The notes under the pieces were generated by a model. That model was given only the letters and a program-made list of their open reading frames with translations, was not told the DNA's origin and searched no databases. Below are positions 15,494 through 23,724 of a stretch of 64,000 nucleotides of DNA, piece by piece. Where the stretch lies: the NCBI RefSeq assembly GCF_024585265.1, contig NZ_CP036533.1:1612001-1676000 (forward strand). The letters are read 5' to 3'. Source of the stretch: Bradyrhizobium sp. WBAH42. Its GTDB lineage: Bacteria > Pseudomonadota > Alphaproteobacteria > Rhizobiales > Xanthobacteraceae. Both the position numbers and the translations under genes were made by a program. Within the stretch, counting starts at the first letter, position 1, and each line of letters starts with the position of its first letter.

Positions 15494-16951
15494 ATGATTG
15501 CATTGAAGGACAAGGATCTGTTTCGCCAGCAAGCGCTGATCGGCGGCACTTGGCGGGATGCGAGTACGAAAGCCTGCGTTGATGTCATCGATCCTGCCAG
15601 CCAAAAGGTGCTTGGCACCATCCCCGATATGGGGCGAAACGAGACCAGGGCAGCAATCGAGGCGGCGGCCGCTGCGTTCAAGCATTGGAAGACCAAGGCT
15701 CATGCGGAGCGTGCTGCGCTGCTGGAACGTTGGTACGAGCTCATGCGGCGCCATGAGCAGGATTTGGCTCTTCTGCTCACGCTGGAACAGGGCAAGCCGC
15801 TTGCTGAATCGCTCGGAGAGATTCGTTACGGGGCATCCTTCGTCAAATGGTTCGCCGAAGAGGCCCGCCGCATCAACGGATCGACAATCCCGGCGCCCAC
15901 CGTCGATCGCCGCATTCTGGTGCTGAAGGAACCGGTCGGCGTCTGCGGGATCATCACGCCCTGGAATTTCCCCAACGCGATGATCACGCGCAAGGTGGCA
16001 CCAGCGCTTGCCGCGGGCTGCACGGTCGTCATCAAGCCATCCGAGTTTACGCCTTTTTCGGCTCTCGCCATCGCTGTTCTGGCTGAGCGGGCCGGAATTC
16101 CAGCCGGCGTGATCAACATCGTGACGGGCATGCCGGCGGAAATCGGCGCGGAGCTGATGGCCAACGAAACCGTGCGCAAGATCTCGTTCACCGGATCGAC
16201 GCGTGTCGGTGCCTTGTTGATGAAGGGTGCTGCTGACAACATCAAGCGGCTGAGCCTCGAGCTCGGTGGCAACGCGCCGTTCATCGTCTTCGACGATGCC
16301 GATATCGACCGAGCGGTCGAGGGGGCAATTGCGTCAAAATTCCGCAATGGCGGGCAGACGTGCGTCTGCTGCAATCGCATTCTCGTTCAATCCGGCATTT
16401 ACGACGCCTTCGCCCAGAAGCTTGCCAGCCAGGTCGCAAGAATGAAGGTCGGTCCCGGCACGGAAGACGACGTTGCGATTGGGCCGATGATCAATGGCGC
16501 GGCAATCGAGAAGATCAAGCGGCACGTCACGGACGCCCTGAACAAGGGCGCAAAGCTCATCGCGGAGAGTGAGTCGGTGCCGGAAGGGCGGCAATATGCC
16601 CGCCCTGTCGTGCTCGGCGGGGCGACCACGGAGATGCTCCTCGCTTCAGAGGAGACCTTCGGGCCGGTCGCGCCGCTGTTCCGGTTCGAGACCGAGGACG
16701 AGGCGATTGCGATCGCCAACGGCACGCCGTTCGGCCTTGCCGCCTATTTCTACACTGAAAACCTCAAGCGCTCCTGGCGTGTTGCCGAGGCGCTCGAGTT
16801 CGGCATGGTCGGGCTGAACACCGGCCTGATCTCGACCGAGGTTGCGCCTTTCGGCGGCGTCAAGCAGTCGGGCCTCGGACGCGAGGGATCCCAGCTCGGG
16901 ATCGAAGAATATCTCGAGACCAAGGCGCTCCATGTCGGTGGACTGGACTGA
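15494..16951 (+). CDS. gabD: NAD(P)-dependent aldehyde dehydrogenase, succinate-semialdehyde dehydrogenase-like (GabD)
   Basis: Aldehyde dehydrogenase of 485 residues, the length of GabD. It oxidises an aldehyde to the acid. Motifs: VCGIITPWNFPNAMITRKVA (cofactor site), FTGSTRVG, general base Glu in LELGGNAPFIVF, and the catalytic Cys in NGGQTCVCCNRI; the adjacent second Cys is typical of the SSADH group. AAGGAG stands before the ATG at 15494. Together with the class III aminotransferase at 18080 it could complete an amine-to-semialdehyde-to-acid route such as GABA to succinate. Substrate is inferred from family resemblance only. Confidence 0.85.
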   Translation: MIALKDKDLFRQQALIGGTWRDASTKACVDVIDPASQKVLGTIPDMGRNETRAAIEAAAAAFKHWKTKAHAERAALLERWYELMRRHEQDLALLLTLEQGKPLAESLGEIRYGASFVKWFAEEARRINGSTIPAPTVDRRILVLKEPVGVCGIITPWNFPNAMITRKVAPALAAGCTVVIKPSEFTPFSALAIAVLAERAGIPAGVINIVTGMPAEIGAELMANETVRKISFTGSTRVGALLMKGAADNIKRLSLELGGNAPFIVFDDADIDRAVEGAIASKFRNGGQTCVCCNRILVQSGIYDAFAQKLASQVARMKVGPGTEDDVAIGPMINGAAIEKIKRHVTDALNKGAKLIAESESVPEGRQYARPVVLGGATTEMLLASEETFGPVAPLFRFETEDEAIAIANGTPFGLAAYFYTENLKRSWRVAEALEFGMVGLNTGLISTEVAPFGGVKQSGLGREGSQLGIEEYLETKALHVGGLD

Positions 16952-16981
16952 GCAGCCCTTCAGATCAATATCCGAAACAAG

Positions 16982-17012
16982 AAAAGGGGGCGGTCGAACC
17001 GCCCCCTTTTTT
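16982..17012. terminator. Strong bidirectional Rho-independent terminator
   Basis: A 13-bp perfect stem, AAAAGGGGGCGGT paired with ACCGCCCCCTTTT around the loop CGA, ends in a run of T residues on the plus strand and, read in reverse, also has T residues. It lies between the converging aldehyde dehydrogenase and HAD genes. Confidence 0.9.
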
Positions 17013-17053
17013 CCGTCACAACGCAAGTCGTGAGAGGCCGAAAAGAACTGCGC

Positions 17054-17743
17054 TCACGCGCTTTTGCGAAGAGGCTCCAAGCCGACGGCCGCGGCAAGCC
17101 CTCCGATGTCAGCGACTTCGGTGTATTCATAGAAGGGGTTCGCGGGCTCGTGACCGCGGTTCACCCAGACCTTGCTCTTGATGCCCAAGTCATAGGCCGT
17201 CATCAGGTCGTAGCGGAAGGAGGAGGAGACGTGGGTGATGTCCTCCGGGCCGCAGCCCAGCTTGTCCAGCATATACTCGAAGCCCTTCATATGCGGCTTG
17301 TAGGCGCCGGTCTCCTCCGCGGTGATGACCATGTGGAACGGAGCGCCGAGCTTCTCCACGTTCGACATGATGAGGTTCTTCATGGAGTTCGACAGGATGA
17401 CCAGCGGAATCTCCCTGGCAACTTTGGCCAGACCCGCCGGGACGTCGGGATGTGGACCCCATGTGTGGATCTCTTCATTGATGCGCTGGGCATCCTCCGG
17501 CCGAAATACGATACCGTTGCGCTTGCAAGCGCGCTCTACCGAATTATGCACGACCTCGAAGTACGGCTTCCATGCGCCAAGAACCTCGTCCAGGCGATAG
17601 GCAGCGAAATCCTTGATGAAACTTGCCATCGTCGTGGCAGAAAGTTGAGAGCCATAGACTCTCCTTGCCGCGCCGGCCATGTCGAAATTGGTCAGCGTGC
17701 CGTAACAGTCGAAGGTGATGTACTTGGGTCTAAACGTTGCCAT
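17054..17743 (-). CDS. HAD-superfamily hydrolase, haloacid dehalogenase type II-like
   Basis: Cytosolic HAD hydrolase of 229 residues. Motif I with the nucleophile Asp is ITFDCYGTLTNFD, motif II is VILSNSM, motif III Lys is in TGAYKPHMKGF, and motif IV is the type II dehalogenase variant HVSSSFRYDLMTAYDLG. The ATG at 17743 is chosen since the conserved fold begins at RPKYITFD; a longer frame to 17965 lacks similarity. Type II members include L-2-haloacid dehalogenases, but many act as phosphatases or on unknown substrates. It is divergent from the aminotransferase gene, with 336 bases between. Confidence 0.85.
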   Translation of the reverse strand: MATFRPKYITFDCYGTLTNFDMAGAARRVYGSQLSATTMASFIKDFAAYRLDEVLGAWKPYFEVVHNSVERACKRNGIVFRPEDAQRINEEIHTWGPHPDVPAGLAKVAREIPLVILSNSMKNLIMSNVEKLGAPFHMVITAEETGAYKPHMKGFEYMLDKLGCGPEDITHVSSSFRYDLMTAYDLGIKSKVWVNRGHEPANPFYEYTEVADIGGLAAAVGLEPLRKSA

Positions 17744-18079
17744 GGCTCGATCCTTTTCGGTCCTCACGCACCGTGTTCCGGTACGACAGGGATCATAGCG
17801 GGCAGGCGGCCGGATAAAGCACCGCTGTCGCGGCGACCGGGAGCAGATTGTGTCGTATCGGATCGGCGCTGTGGCAGAGAGTTGTGTGAAAAGGCGCCTC
17901 CGACTTGTGCCTTGCGCAGCCCGATGCCCGCATAAGATGCGGCGCCGGTCGTCAATGATAGTCAAAATGCCCTTCGTCCATGGTCAGCCCGGGAGCAACT
18001 GCTGTCCTGGGCGTCTTACGTTGAGCTCCGAAGACATCGTGGTGGCCGCACAAGCAGTGCGGTTGAGCTGGAGGGCGAC
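17744..18079. promoter_or_regulatory. Divergent promoter region between HAD and aminotransferase genes
   Basis: A 336-base gap that must drive both divergent genes. I see no open frame with a ribosome binding site, no clear hairpin and no convincing sigma-70 or sigma-54 boxes. The Lrp-type regulator encoded at 19473 is a likely controller by position only. Confidence 0.45.
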
Positions 18080-19456
18080 ATGTTGAGCAACTCGCTGATT
18101 GAACTCGATCGCGCGCATCTGATTCACCCGGTCTCATCGTTTCGCAGCCACGAGGCGACGGGCGTCCGCGTGCTGAAGTCAGGGAAGGGCGCGACACTGA
18201 CCGATGTCTCGGGCCGTCAATTGCTGGACGGCTTCGCCGGCCTGTGGTGTGTCAATGCCGGTTACGGACAGGACAGCATCGTCGAAGCGGCTTTGAGGCA
18301 GCTGCGCGAACTGCCTTATGCGACGGGTTATTTCGGGTTGGGCTCCGACCCGGCCATCCGGTTGGCCGCAAGGCTGGCTGAACTGGCGCCTGGCGATCTG
18401 AACCATGTCTATTTCACGCTGGGTGGTTCGGATGCCGTCGACAGCACGATCCGCTTCATCCGGTACTATTATCATGCCGAGGGGAGGCCGCAGAAGGATC
18501 AGTTCATTTCCGTCGAGTCCGGCTACCACGGATCGTCGACGGCAGGGGCCGGCTTGACCGCGCTGCCGGCCTTTCATGCGGGCTTCGGGGTGCCATACGA
18601 CTGGCAGCACAAGATCCCATCGCACTACGCCTATCGCAATCCCGCCGGTTCGCATCCCCAGGCGATCATTGCGGCGTCTGTCGCGGCTCTGCGGGCCAAG
18701 ATCGCCGAGCTCGGCGCCGAACGCGTCGCGGCCTTCTATGTCGAGCCGGTACAGGGGTCCGGAGGCGTCCTCGTTCCGCCGCCGTCCTGGATGAAGGCCA
18801 TGCACGCTGTTTGCAAGGAGTACGACATTCTGTTCGTTGCCGATGAGGTCATCACCGGCTTTGGCCGTGTCGGTCCGCTGTTCGCCTGTGAAGAGGATGA
18901 CGTCGTGCCGGATCTCATGACCACGGCAAAAGGCCTGACTTCGGGCTATGTGCCGATGGGGGCCGTTCTGATGTCGGACCGCGTCTACGACACCATTGCC
19001 GATGGTGCCGGCAAGGCGGCCGTGGGCCACGGCTACACCTATTCCGCCCATCCCGTCAGTGCGGCCGTTGGGCTCGCCTGCCTTGATCTCTATGAAAACG
19101 GCTTGCTGGAAAACGGCCGGAAGGCCGGGCACCGCCTGATGCAAGGCCTTCGCGCGTTGTCCGATCATCCGCTCGTCGGCGATGTCCGCGGTCGCGGCAT
19201 GCTGGCGGCAATCGAGCTCGTCACTGACAAGGAGCGCAAGACGCCGCTGCCGGCGGAAGCCGATCCAGCGCGCCGCATTTTCGACCGCGCATGGGACAAC
19301 GGCCTCGTCATCCGCGCCTTTGCCCAGGGCGTGCTGGGCTACGCGCCGCCGCTCTGCTGCACGGATGCGGACATCGACGGCATCATCGAGCGGACCAGGA
19401 CGACGCTGGACCAGACGCTCGAAGACAAGGACGTCCGCGCGGCCATGAAAGGATAA
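18080..19456 (+). CDS. Class III PLP aminotransferase (omega-amino acid:pyruvate type)
   Basis: PLP-dependent aminotransferase of 458 residues. The family signature runs FVADEVITGFGRVGPLFACE, with the PLP lysine in LMTTAKGLTSGYVPMGAV; further landmarks are GYHGSSTAGAGLTALPAFH and GYTYSAHPVSAAVGLA. This architecture belongs to the omega-aminotransferases acting on beta-alanine, GABA, putrescine or taurine with pyruvate as acceptor. It converges with the Lrp regulator (16 bases between stops). With the upstream SSADH-type dehydrogenase it can be read as an amine or omega-amino-acid degradation pair. The exact amino donor cannot be assigned. Confidence 0.9.
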   Translation: MLSNSLIELDRAHLIHPVSSFRSHEATGVRVLKSGKGATLTDVSGRQLLDGFAGLWCVNAGYGQDSIVEAALRQLRELPYATGYFGLGSDPAIRLAARLAELAPGDLNHVYFTLGGSDAVDSTIRFIRYYYHAEGRPQKDQFISVESGYHGSSTAGAGLTALPAFHAGFGVPYDWQHKIPSHYAYRNPAGSHPQAIIAASVAALRAKIAELGAERVAAFYVEPVQGSGGVLVPPPSWMKAMHAVCKEYDILFVADEVITGFGRVGPLFACEEDDVVPDLMTTAKGLTSGYVPMGAVLMSDRVYDTIADGAGKAAVGHGYTYSAHPVSAAVGLACLDLYENGLLENGRKAGHRLMQGLRALSDHPLVGDVRGRGMLAAIELVTDKERKTPLPAEADPARRIFDRAWDNGLVIRAFAQGVLGYAPPLCCTDADIDGIIERTRTTLDQTLEDKDVRAAMKG

Positions 19457-19472
19457 GGACTGAGCCTGTCCT

Positions 19473-19949
19473 TTAGCCGTTGAATATGCTTTCGAGAGGC
19501 AGATGGGATTTCACGATCGGGGACTTCAGCACGACAAAACTGAAATATTTGTCGATGCCGATATCCATCTCGACCAGCCTTTCCATGACGGCCTGGTATT
19601 CGCTGATCCCCGCCGTGATGAACTTGACGAGATAGTCGTACCCGCCGGAAACGAGATGGCATTCGACGACGGAATCGATCTTTTCGATGGTCGTGAGAAA
19701 GCGCGCGAAATCGATCTGCCGGTGATTCTTCAGGGTGATTTCCGCGAACACAGTCAGAGTTTGTCCGAGCTTGGCAACATCGATCTGGGCCGAATAGCCG
19801 GTGATGAAGCCCTCCGTCTGGAGTCTCTTGACCCGCATCAGGCACGGGCTTGGGGAAAGATTGATCAGCTCGGCGAGCTCGACGTTGGAAATCCGCCCGT
19901 TCTTCTGCAGTTCGCATAAAATCCTGATGTCGATCTTATCGAGCTTCAT
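19473..19949 (-). CDS. Lrp/AsnC-family transcriptional regulator
   Basis: Regulator of 158 residues. The N-terminal winged helix has LDKIDIRILCELQKNGRISN, then VELAELINLSPSPCLMRVKR; the C-terminal RAM/ACT-like effector domain has VVECHLVSGGYDYLVKFITA. Lrp-type proteins respond to amino acids and control their uptake and degradation. It lies downstream of, and on the same strand as, the FAD oxidase at 20063, with 113 bases between. The gap contains ATGC...GCAT-type dyad sequence (around 20007-20023) that could be an Lrp site. It probably governs the surrounding catabolic genes. Confidence 0.92.
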   Translation of the reverse strand: MKLDKIDIRILCELQKNGRISNVELAELINLSPSPCLMRVKRLQTEGFITGYSAQIDVAKLGQTLTVFAEITLKNHRQIDFARFLTTIEKIDSVVECHLVSGGYDYLVKFITAGISEYQAVMERLVEMDIGIDKYFSFVVLKSPIVKSHLPLESIFNG

Positions 19950-20062
19950 AGCAATGCCATCAGATGGGGCCGATAACGGCGTGAGGGCTTTGAGATTTCA
20001 GCGTCATATGCATTGTCATAGCATCAACCAGCACCTTTTCCCACCGAGGCAGAAGCTGCAAT

Positions 20063-21388
20063 TCAGAACTCGCTGACCTTGCCCCAGGCGCTCATTTTCA
20101 GCCGCTCCGGCCTGTAGGGGCGCGGGTCGACGATCGGCGGACTGCCCGTGATGATGTCGGCGATCATATGCCCCGCGCCTGGGCCAATTCCAAAACCGTG
20201 GCCGCTGAATCCCGCCGCAAGGATGAACCCTGGAATGGACTCAACTTCACCGATTGCGGGAATGCCGTCAGGCGTGCTGTCGATGTAGCCGGCCCAGACG
20301 TTTGAGATTGCGACGTGCTGGAGTTCCGGCACGAGCTCACAGGCTCGTCGATGGGTCAGCCGAATCTGCCTCATGTCAGGGCGAGGATCGAGCGTCCGGT
20401 TCAGCTCCATCGGGGTCACCGCGTCGAGCCGCCACTTCGCCAGAGATTCATGACGCTGCCTCAAGCCTTCAAAGGCCCCAGGGCTGAGACTTCGCCACCG
20501 GCGGGCGAACATGGGCAGGAATTCGCGGCTGAACCTGAACTGCTGCGGCGTCGGATCGACTCGCGCGCGCCCGCTGATTGCCAACGTGTATCCGCCGTTG
20601 CCGCGTCGCGTCGCCGATACGAGCCCGGCGTACAAGGCGTCAGGCAGGCCGGCTGGGCCCGGGGCCAGGGACAGAATGGAAGAGCGTACGGATGCCTGTG
20701 GGAAGCGAATGCCGAGCTGGTTGCAAAACGACGAAGCCCATGCACCGCCTGCCATGACAGCCGTCTTCGCCCGGATCGTGCCCGCCTCGGTCACCACTGC
20801 GCTGACCCGGCCGGCAGTGAGCTCCAAGCCGCGCGCCGCGCATTGCTGGTGCACCGTGCCGCCCGACGCCATGATCGCGCGCGCGGCAATGGGCACGGCC
20901 CTTGACGTGTCTGCCGTCCCGTCTGTCGGCGAGAAGACGCCGCCCTTCCACTTGCGACCTGTCGCCCTGCCTCGCTCGCTCGCTTCTTCCGCACTCAGCA
21001 TGTGCGTCGTGACCCCGACGGTCCTGGCGAAGTCGCGCCACTTTGCCCAGCCGGCCAGCTCATTCTCGTCGTTCGACAAGTACAACAGGCCGCAACGGCG
21101 AAAACCGGCATCTTCACCGGTCTCTTGGGCAACTCGCTCCCAGAGATCCAGGCTCTTGGTGGCAAGCGGTAACTCGCGCGCATCGCGGTTCTGTTGGCGG
21201 CACCATCCCCAGTTGCGGCTGGACTGCTCAGCGGCGACGCGGCCCTTTTCAAGCAAAGCAACCTTGAGGCCGCGACGAGCGAGATAGTAGCTCGTGAACA
21301 CGCCCACGACGCCCCCGCCGATGACCACGACGTCTGCCTCACGAGGTAGGGATGGACTGGATTCGATATGCAGGAGCGGCGCGCTCAT
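20063..21388 (-). CDS. FAD-dependent amino-acid/amine oxidoreductase (DadA family), WGWCRQQ subgroup
   Basis: Flavoenzyme of 441 residues of the DAO/DadA superfamily. The Rossmann motif is VVVIGGGVVGVFTSYYLARR followed by the acidic ribose-binding ALLEKGRVA. Immediately after comes EQSSRNWGWCRQQNRD, where classical DadA proteins have a S-x-x-N-(A/G)-G stretch. The C-terminal FAD contact is AAGFSGHGFGIGPG. The ATG at 21388 fits the conserved N-terminus; the frame extends to a TTG at 21631 without similarity. It has a close paralogue at 35336-36658 with the same unusual motif. Such enzymes oxidise D-amino acids or secondary amines to 2-oxoacids; the substrate here is unknown. Confidence 0.88.
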   Translation of the reverse strand: MSAPLLHIESSPSLPREADVVVIGGGVVGVFTSYYLARRGLKVALLEKGRVAAEQSSRNWGWCRQQNRDARELPLATKSLDLWERVAQETGEDAGFRRCGLLYLSNDENELAGWAKWRDFARTVGVTTHMLSAEEASERGRATGRKWKGGVFSPTDGTADTSRAVPIAARAIMASGGTVHQQCAARGLELTAGRVSAVVTEAGTIRAKTAVMAGGAWASSFCNQLGIRFPQASVRSSILSLAPGPAGLPDALYAGLVSATRRGNGGYTLAISGRARVDPTPQQFRFSREFLPMFARRWRSLSPGAFEGLRQRHESLAKWRLDAVTPMELNRTLDPRPDMRQIRLTHRRACELVPELQHVAISNVWAGYIDSTPDGIPAIGEVESIPGFILAAGFSGHGFGIGPGAGHMIADIITGSPPIVDPRPYRPERLKMSAWGKVSEF

Positions 21389-22032
21389 CGGACCAAGGAT
21401 CTCCGGTGGTTGCCGTAGCGTAACCGAGGAATTGCCGCAGCCCCCGCGGACTTTCGTCGTGAGACCGAATATCCTGCGGTTTACCGTCTTTGACACAGGC
21501 AATTGTTGCGAAAATAACTTTGCTTGCACCGCACTTGCAGGCGGCGAGACCGACGCTCGCGCTCCCGCAATCCATTGCGCGCCTTCCCGGCAGGGGCCAC
21601 GGCGACTTGGCGGCGCAGACTGAAATGCCAAATCGGACTTCGTTTTCAGAAGTTCCTGCTGCTTCGATGCCGGCTTTCGGCGACTCCGGGGTGATCGACA
21701 TCGTCAAGATCGGCAGAACCAACCGATCGATGGTCGAAGTTCAAAGAGGCAACTTGCATGAGCCTTGTCCAGGAGCAGGCCTTCGCGGAAGGGATCAAGC
21801 CATGAAGGAGCTTCGCTTCGATCGAGGTGGCCGAACGGGTCGGCGCGGCGCTCTGAGCAACGGCTCTTGCTTCTTGCGCGAAGAGGCCTGAACCATGTCG
21901 CAGCCTCCAATGAAGGAATGGCAAGTTGAGCGGCGAATTATTGACCTGTCCAAGGAGCGCGGAGGCGCAAGGAGCCGAAGGCGCCGGCCGCAGCAAGATG
22001 ACGGCACTGGCTTGAAAAAGGAGGATGCTCTC
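21389..22032. other. 644-base intergenic region, no clear gene
   Basis: This gap separates the divergent FAD oxidase and the transporter ATPase gene. Open frames exist on both strands (for example 21490-21891 on plus) but they have no recognisable domain, weak start contexts and odd composition. It probably contains the promoters of both neighbours. I found no strong hairpin or repeat; a remnant of a lost gene is possible but unsupported. Confidence 0.45.
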
Positions 22033-23724
22033 ATGGCCTCTGGCATCCAGGTGGCAAGCCCCGTCGATGTTGCGCTGTCGGTGCGCGAACTGACCGTGAG
22101 TCTGCCGGAAGGAATGGAGCGGGCATACGCCGTCGAGAACATCTCATTCGATCTGAAACGCGGACAGATTCTCTGTATCATCGGGGAATCCGGATCGGGC
22201 AAGTCGGTCACCGCGAATGCGATCATGGGGCTTCTACCGAAAGCGATCCGGGTCTCCTCGGGTGCGATCCACCTGGACGGGATGAACATCGTAGGTCTCT
22301 CGCCCAACAAGCTCCGCAGCCTGCGCGGCCGCATCGTTTCAATGATCTTTCAAGACCCTCTCTCGGCGCTCAACCCGCTGATGACCGTGGGCGCGCAAAT
22401 CGAGGAGGTGATGGCTGCGCACGACGTTGGAACGCCGGCCTCCCGCCGCAGCAGGGCGATTGACCTGTTGATTGAAGTCGGTCTGCCGGATCCGCAGCTC
22501 ATGTACCACCAGTATCCATTCCGGCTTTCTGGCGGACAGCGGCAGCGCGTGATGATCGCCATGGCTCTGGCTCTCGAGCCCGCGATCCTGATCGCAGACG
22601 AGCCGACCACCGCCCTGGACGTGACGACCCAGGCGCAGATCCTCAAATTGATCCGCGACATTCAACGCCGCAAGGGGATGAGCGTCATGTTCATCACTCA
22701 TGACTTCGGTGTCGTGGCTGAGATCGCCGATTACGTTGTGGTGATGGAGAAAGGCCATTGCGTGGAGCAGGGCAGTGCCGAGCAGGTGCTGAAGTCGCCC
22801 AGCCACCTCTATACGCGCCGCCTGATCGCAGCCGTCCCGCACCTGACCGGCAAAAACCGTGTGCCCTTGGAAGCTGCTGAGCCAGTGGCCATTCTCAAGG
22901 TCGAGTGCCTCGCAAAGACCTATCGCAGCGGCAGCGCGCTTTTCCGCACGCAGCGCATCGTGCCTGCGGTCAATGGGGTCAGCTTCGACCTCACGTCGGG
23001 CCGCACGCTCGGCGTCGTGGGGGAGAGCGGTTCGGGCAAGTCGTCGCTCGGTCGGCTGCTGATCAAGCTCATGGCGTGCGACAGCGGCTCGATTCTGTTC
23101 GAAGGGCGCGACATCGCTGGGCTTTCCGAGGCCGAGTTTCGATCGCTGCGGCCCAGGATCCAGATGATCTTCCAGGATCCCTTTGCCTCGCTGAATCCGC
23201 GATCGACGGTCGGACATATTCTCACGGTCGGGCCCGTCGCGCATGGGGTGCCATACAGCGAGGCTGCCGAGCGGGCGCGGGAGCTTCTGTCCCATGTCGG
23301 CCTCGATTCAGGAGCCTTCGACCGCTATCCGCACGAGTTCTCCGGCGGGCAGCGCCAGCGCATCGGTATCGCGCGGGCGCTGATGTTCAAGCCGAAGCTG
23401 CTGATTGCCGACGAAGCCGTCTCCGCGCTCGACGTATCGATCCAGGCCCAGATCTTGAAGCTGCTGGATCAGATTCAGCGCGAGACGGGCGTCTCGATGA
23501 TCTTCATCACCCATGATCTGCGCGTCGCAAGCCAGATCTGCGATGAAATCGCCGTCATGCATCGAGGACAGATCATTGAGCGCGGACCGCCGTCCCAGAT
23601 CTTCCTCGACCCGAAATCCAGCTACGCCCGAGAACTGGTGGCCGCGATCCCCGGCGAGCAGCCCGGAAGCATGCCCCAGGATGAAAGCCGCGTCGGACAC
23701 CACAGGCAAGGAGAGACGTTATGA
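22033..23724 (+). CDS. Fused DppD-DppF ABC transporter ATPase (two nucleotide-binding domains)
   Basis: Cytoplasmic ATPase of a peptide-type importer carrying both nucleotide-binding domains in one 563-residue chain. Domain 1: Walker A GESGSGKSVTANAIMG, signature LSGGQRQRVMIAMALALEP, Walker B ILIADEPTTALD. Domain 2: Walker A GESGSGKSSLGRLL, signature FSGGQRQRIGIARALMFKP, Walker B LLIADEAVSALD. Each domain ends in the oligopeptide-transporter C-terminal extension (SHLYTRRLIAAVPHL and SSYARELVAAIPG). AAAAAGGAGG lies eight bases before the ATG at 22033, which decides this start over one at 21895. Its stop overlaps the start of the binding-protein gene (ATGA), so the operon is ATPase-SBP-permease-permease. 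Confidence 0.95.
   Translation: MASGIQVASPVDVALSVRELTVSLPEGMERAYAVENISFDLKRGQILCIIGESGSGKSVTANAIMGLLPKAIRVSSGAIHLDGMNIVGLSPNKLRSLRGRIVSMIFQDPLSALNPLMTVGAQIEEVMAAHDVGTPASRRSRAIDLLIEVGLPDPQLMYHQYPFRLSGGQRQRVMIAMALALEPAILIADEPTTALDVTTQAQILKLIRDIQRRKGMSVMFITHDFGVVAEIADYVVVMEKGHCVEQGSAEQVLKSPSHLYTRRLIAAVPHLTGKNRVPLEAAEPVAILKVECLAKTYRSGSALFRTQRIVPAVNGVSFDLTSGRTLGVVGESGSGKSSLGRLLIKLMACDSGSILFEGRDIAGLSEAEFRSLRPRIQMIFQDPFASLNPRSTVGHILTVGPVAHGVPYSEAAERARELLSHVGLDSGAFDRYPHEFSGGQRQRIGIARALMFKPKLLIADEAVSALDVSIQAQILKLLDQIQRETGVSMIFITHDLRVASQICDEIAVMHRGQIIERGPPSQIFLDPKSSYARELVAAIPGEQPGSMPQDESRVGHHRQGETL

Noticed and set aside
17867..17884. Possible sigma-54 promoter (TGGCAGAGAGTTGTG) upstream of the aminotransferase
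   Set aside because: The GG and GC elements are not at the required ten-base spacing; the -12 GC is missing.
21782..21891. Possible remnant of a regulator (IEVAERVGAAL-like reading) before the transporter ATPase gene
   Set aside because: Frame interrupted at both ends and no extended similarity recognisable by eye.
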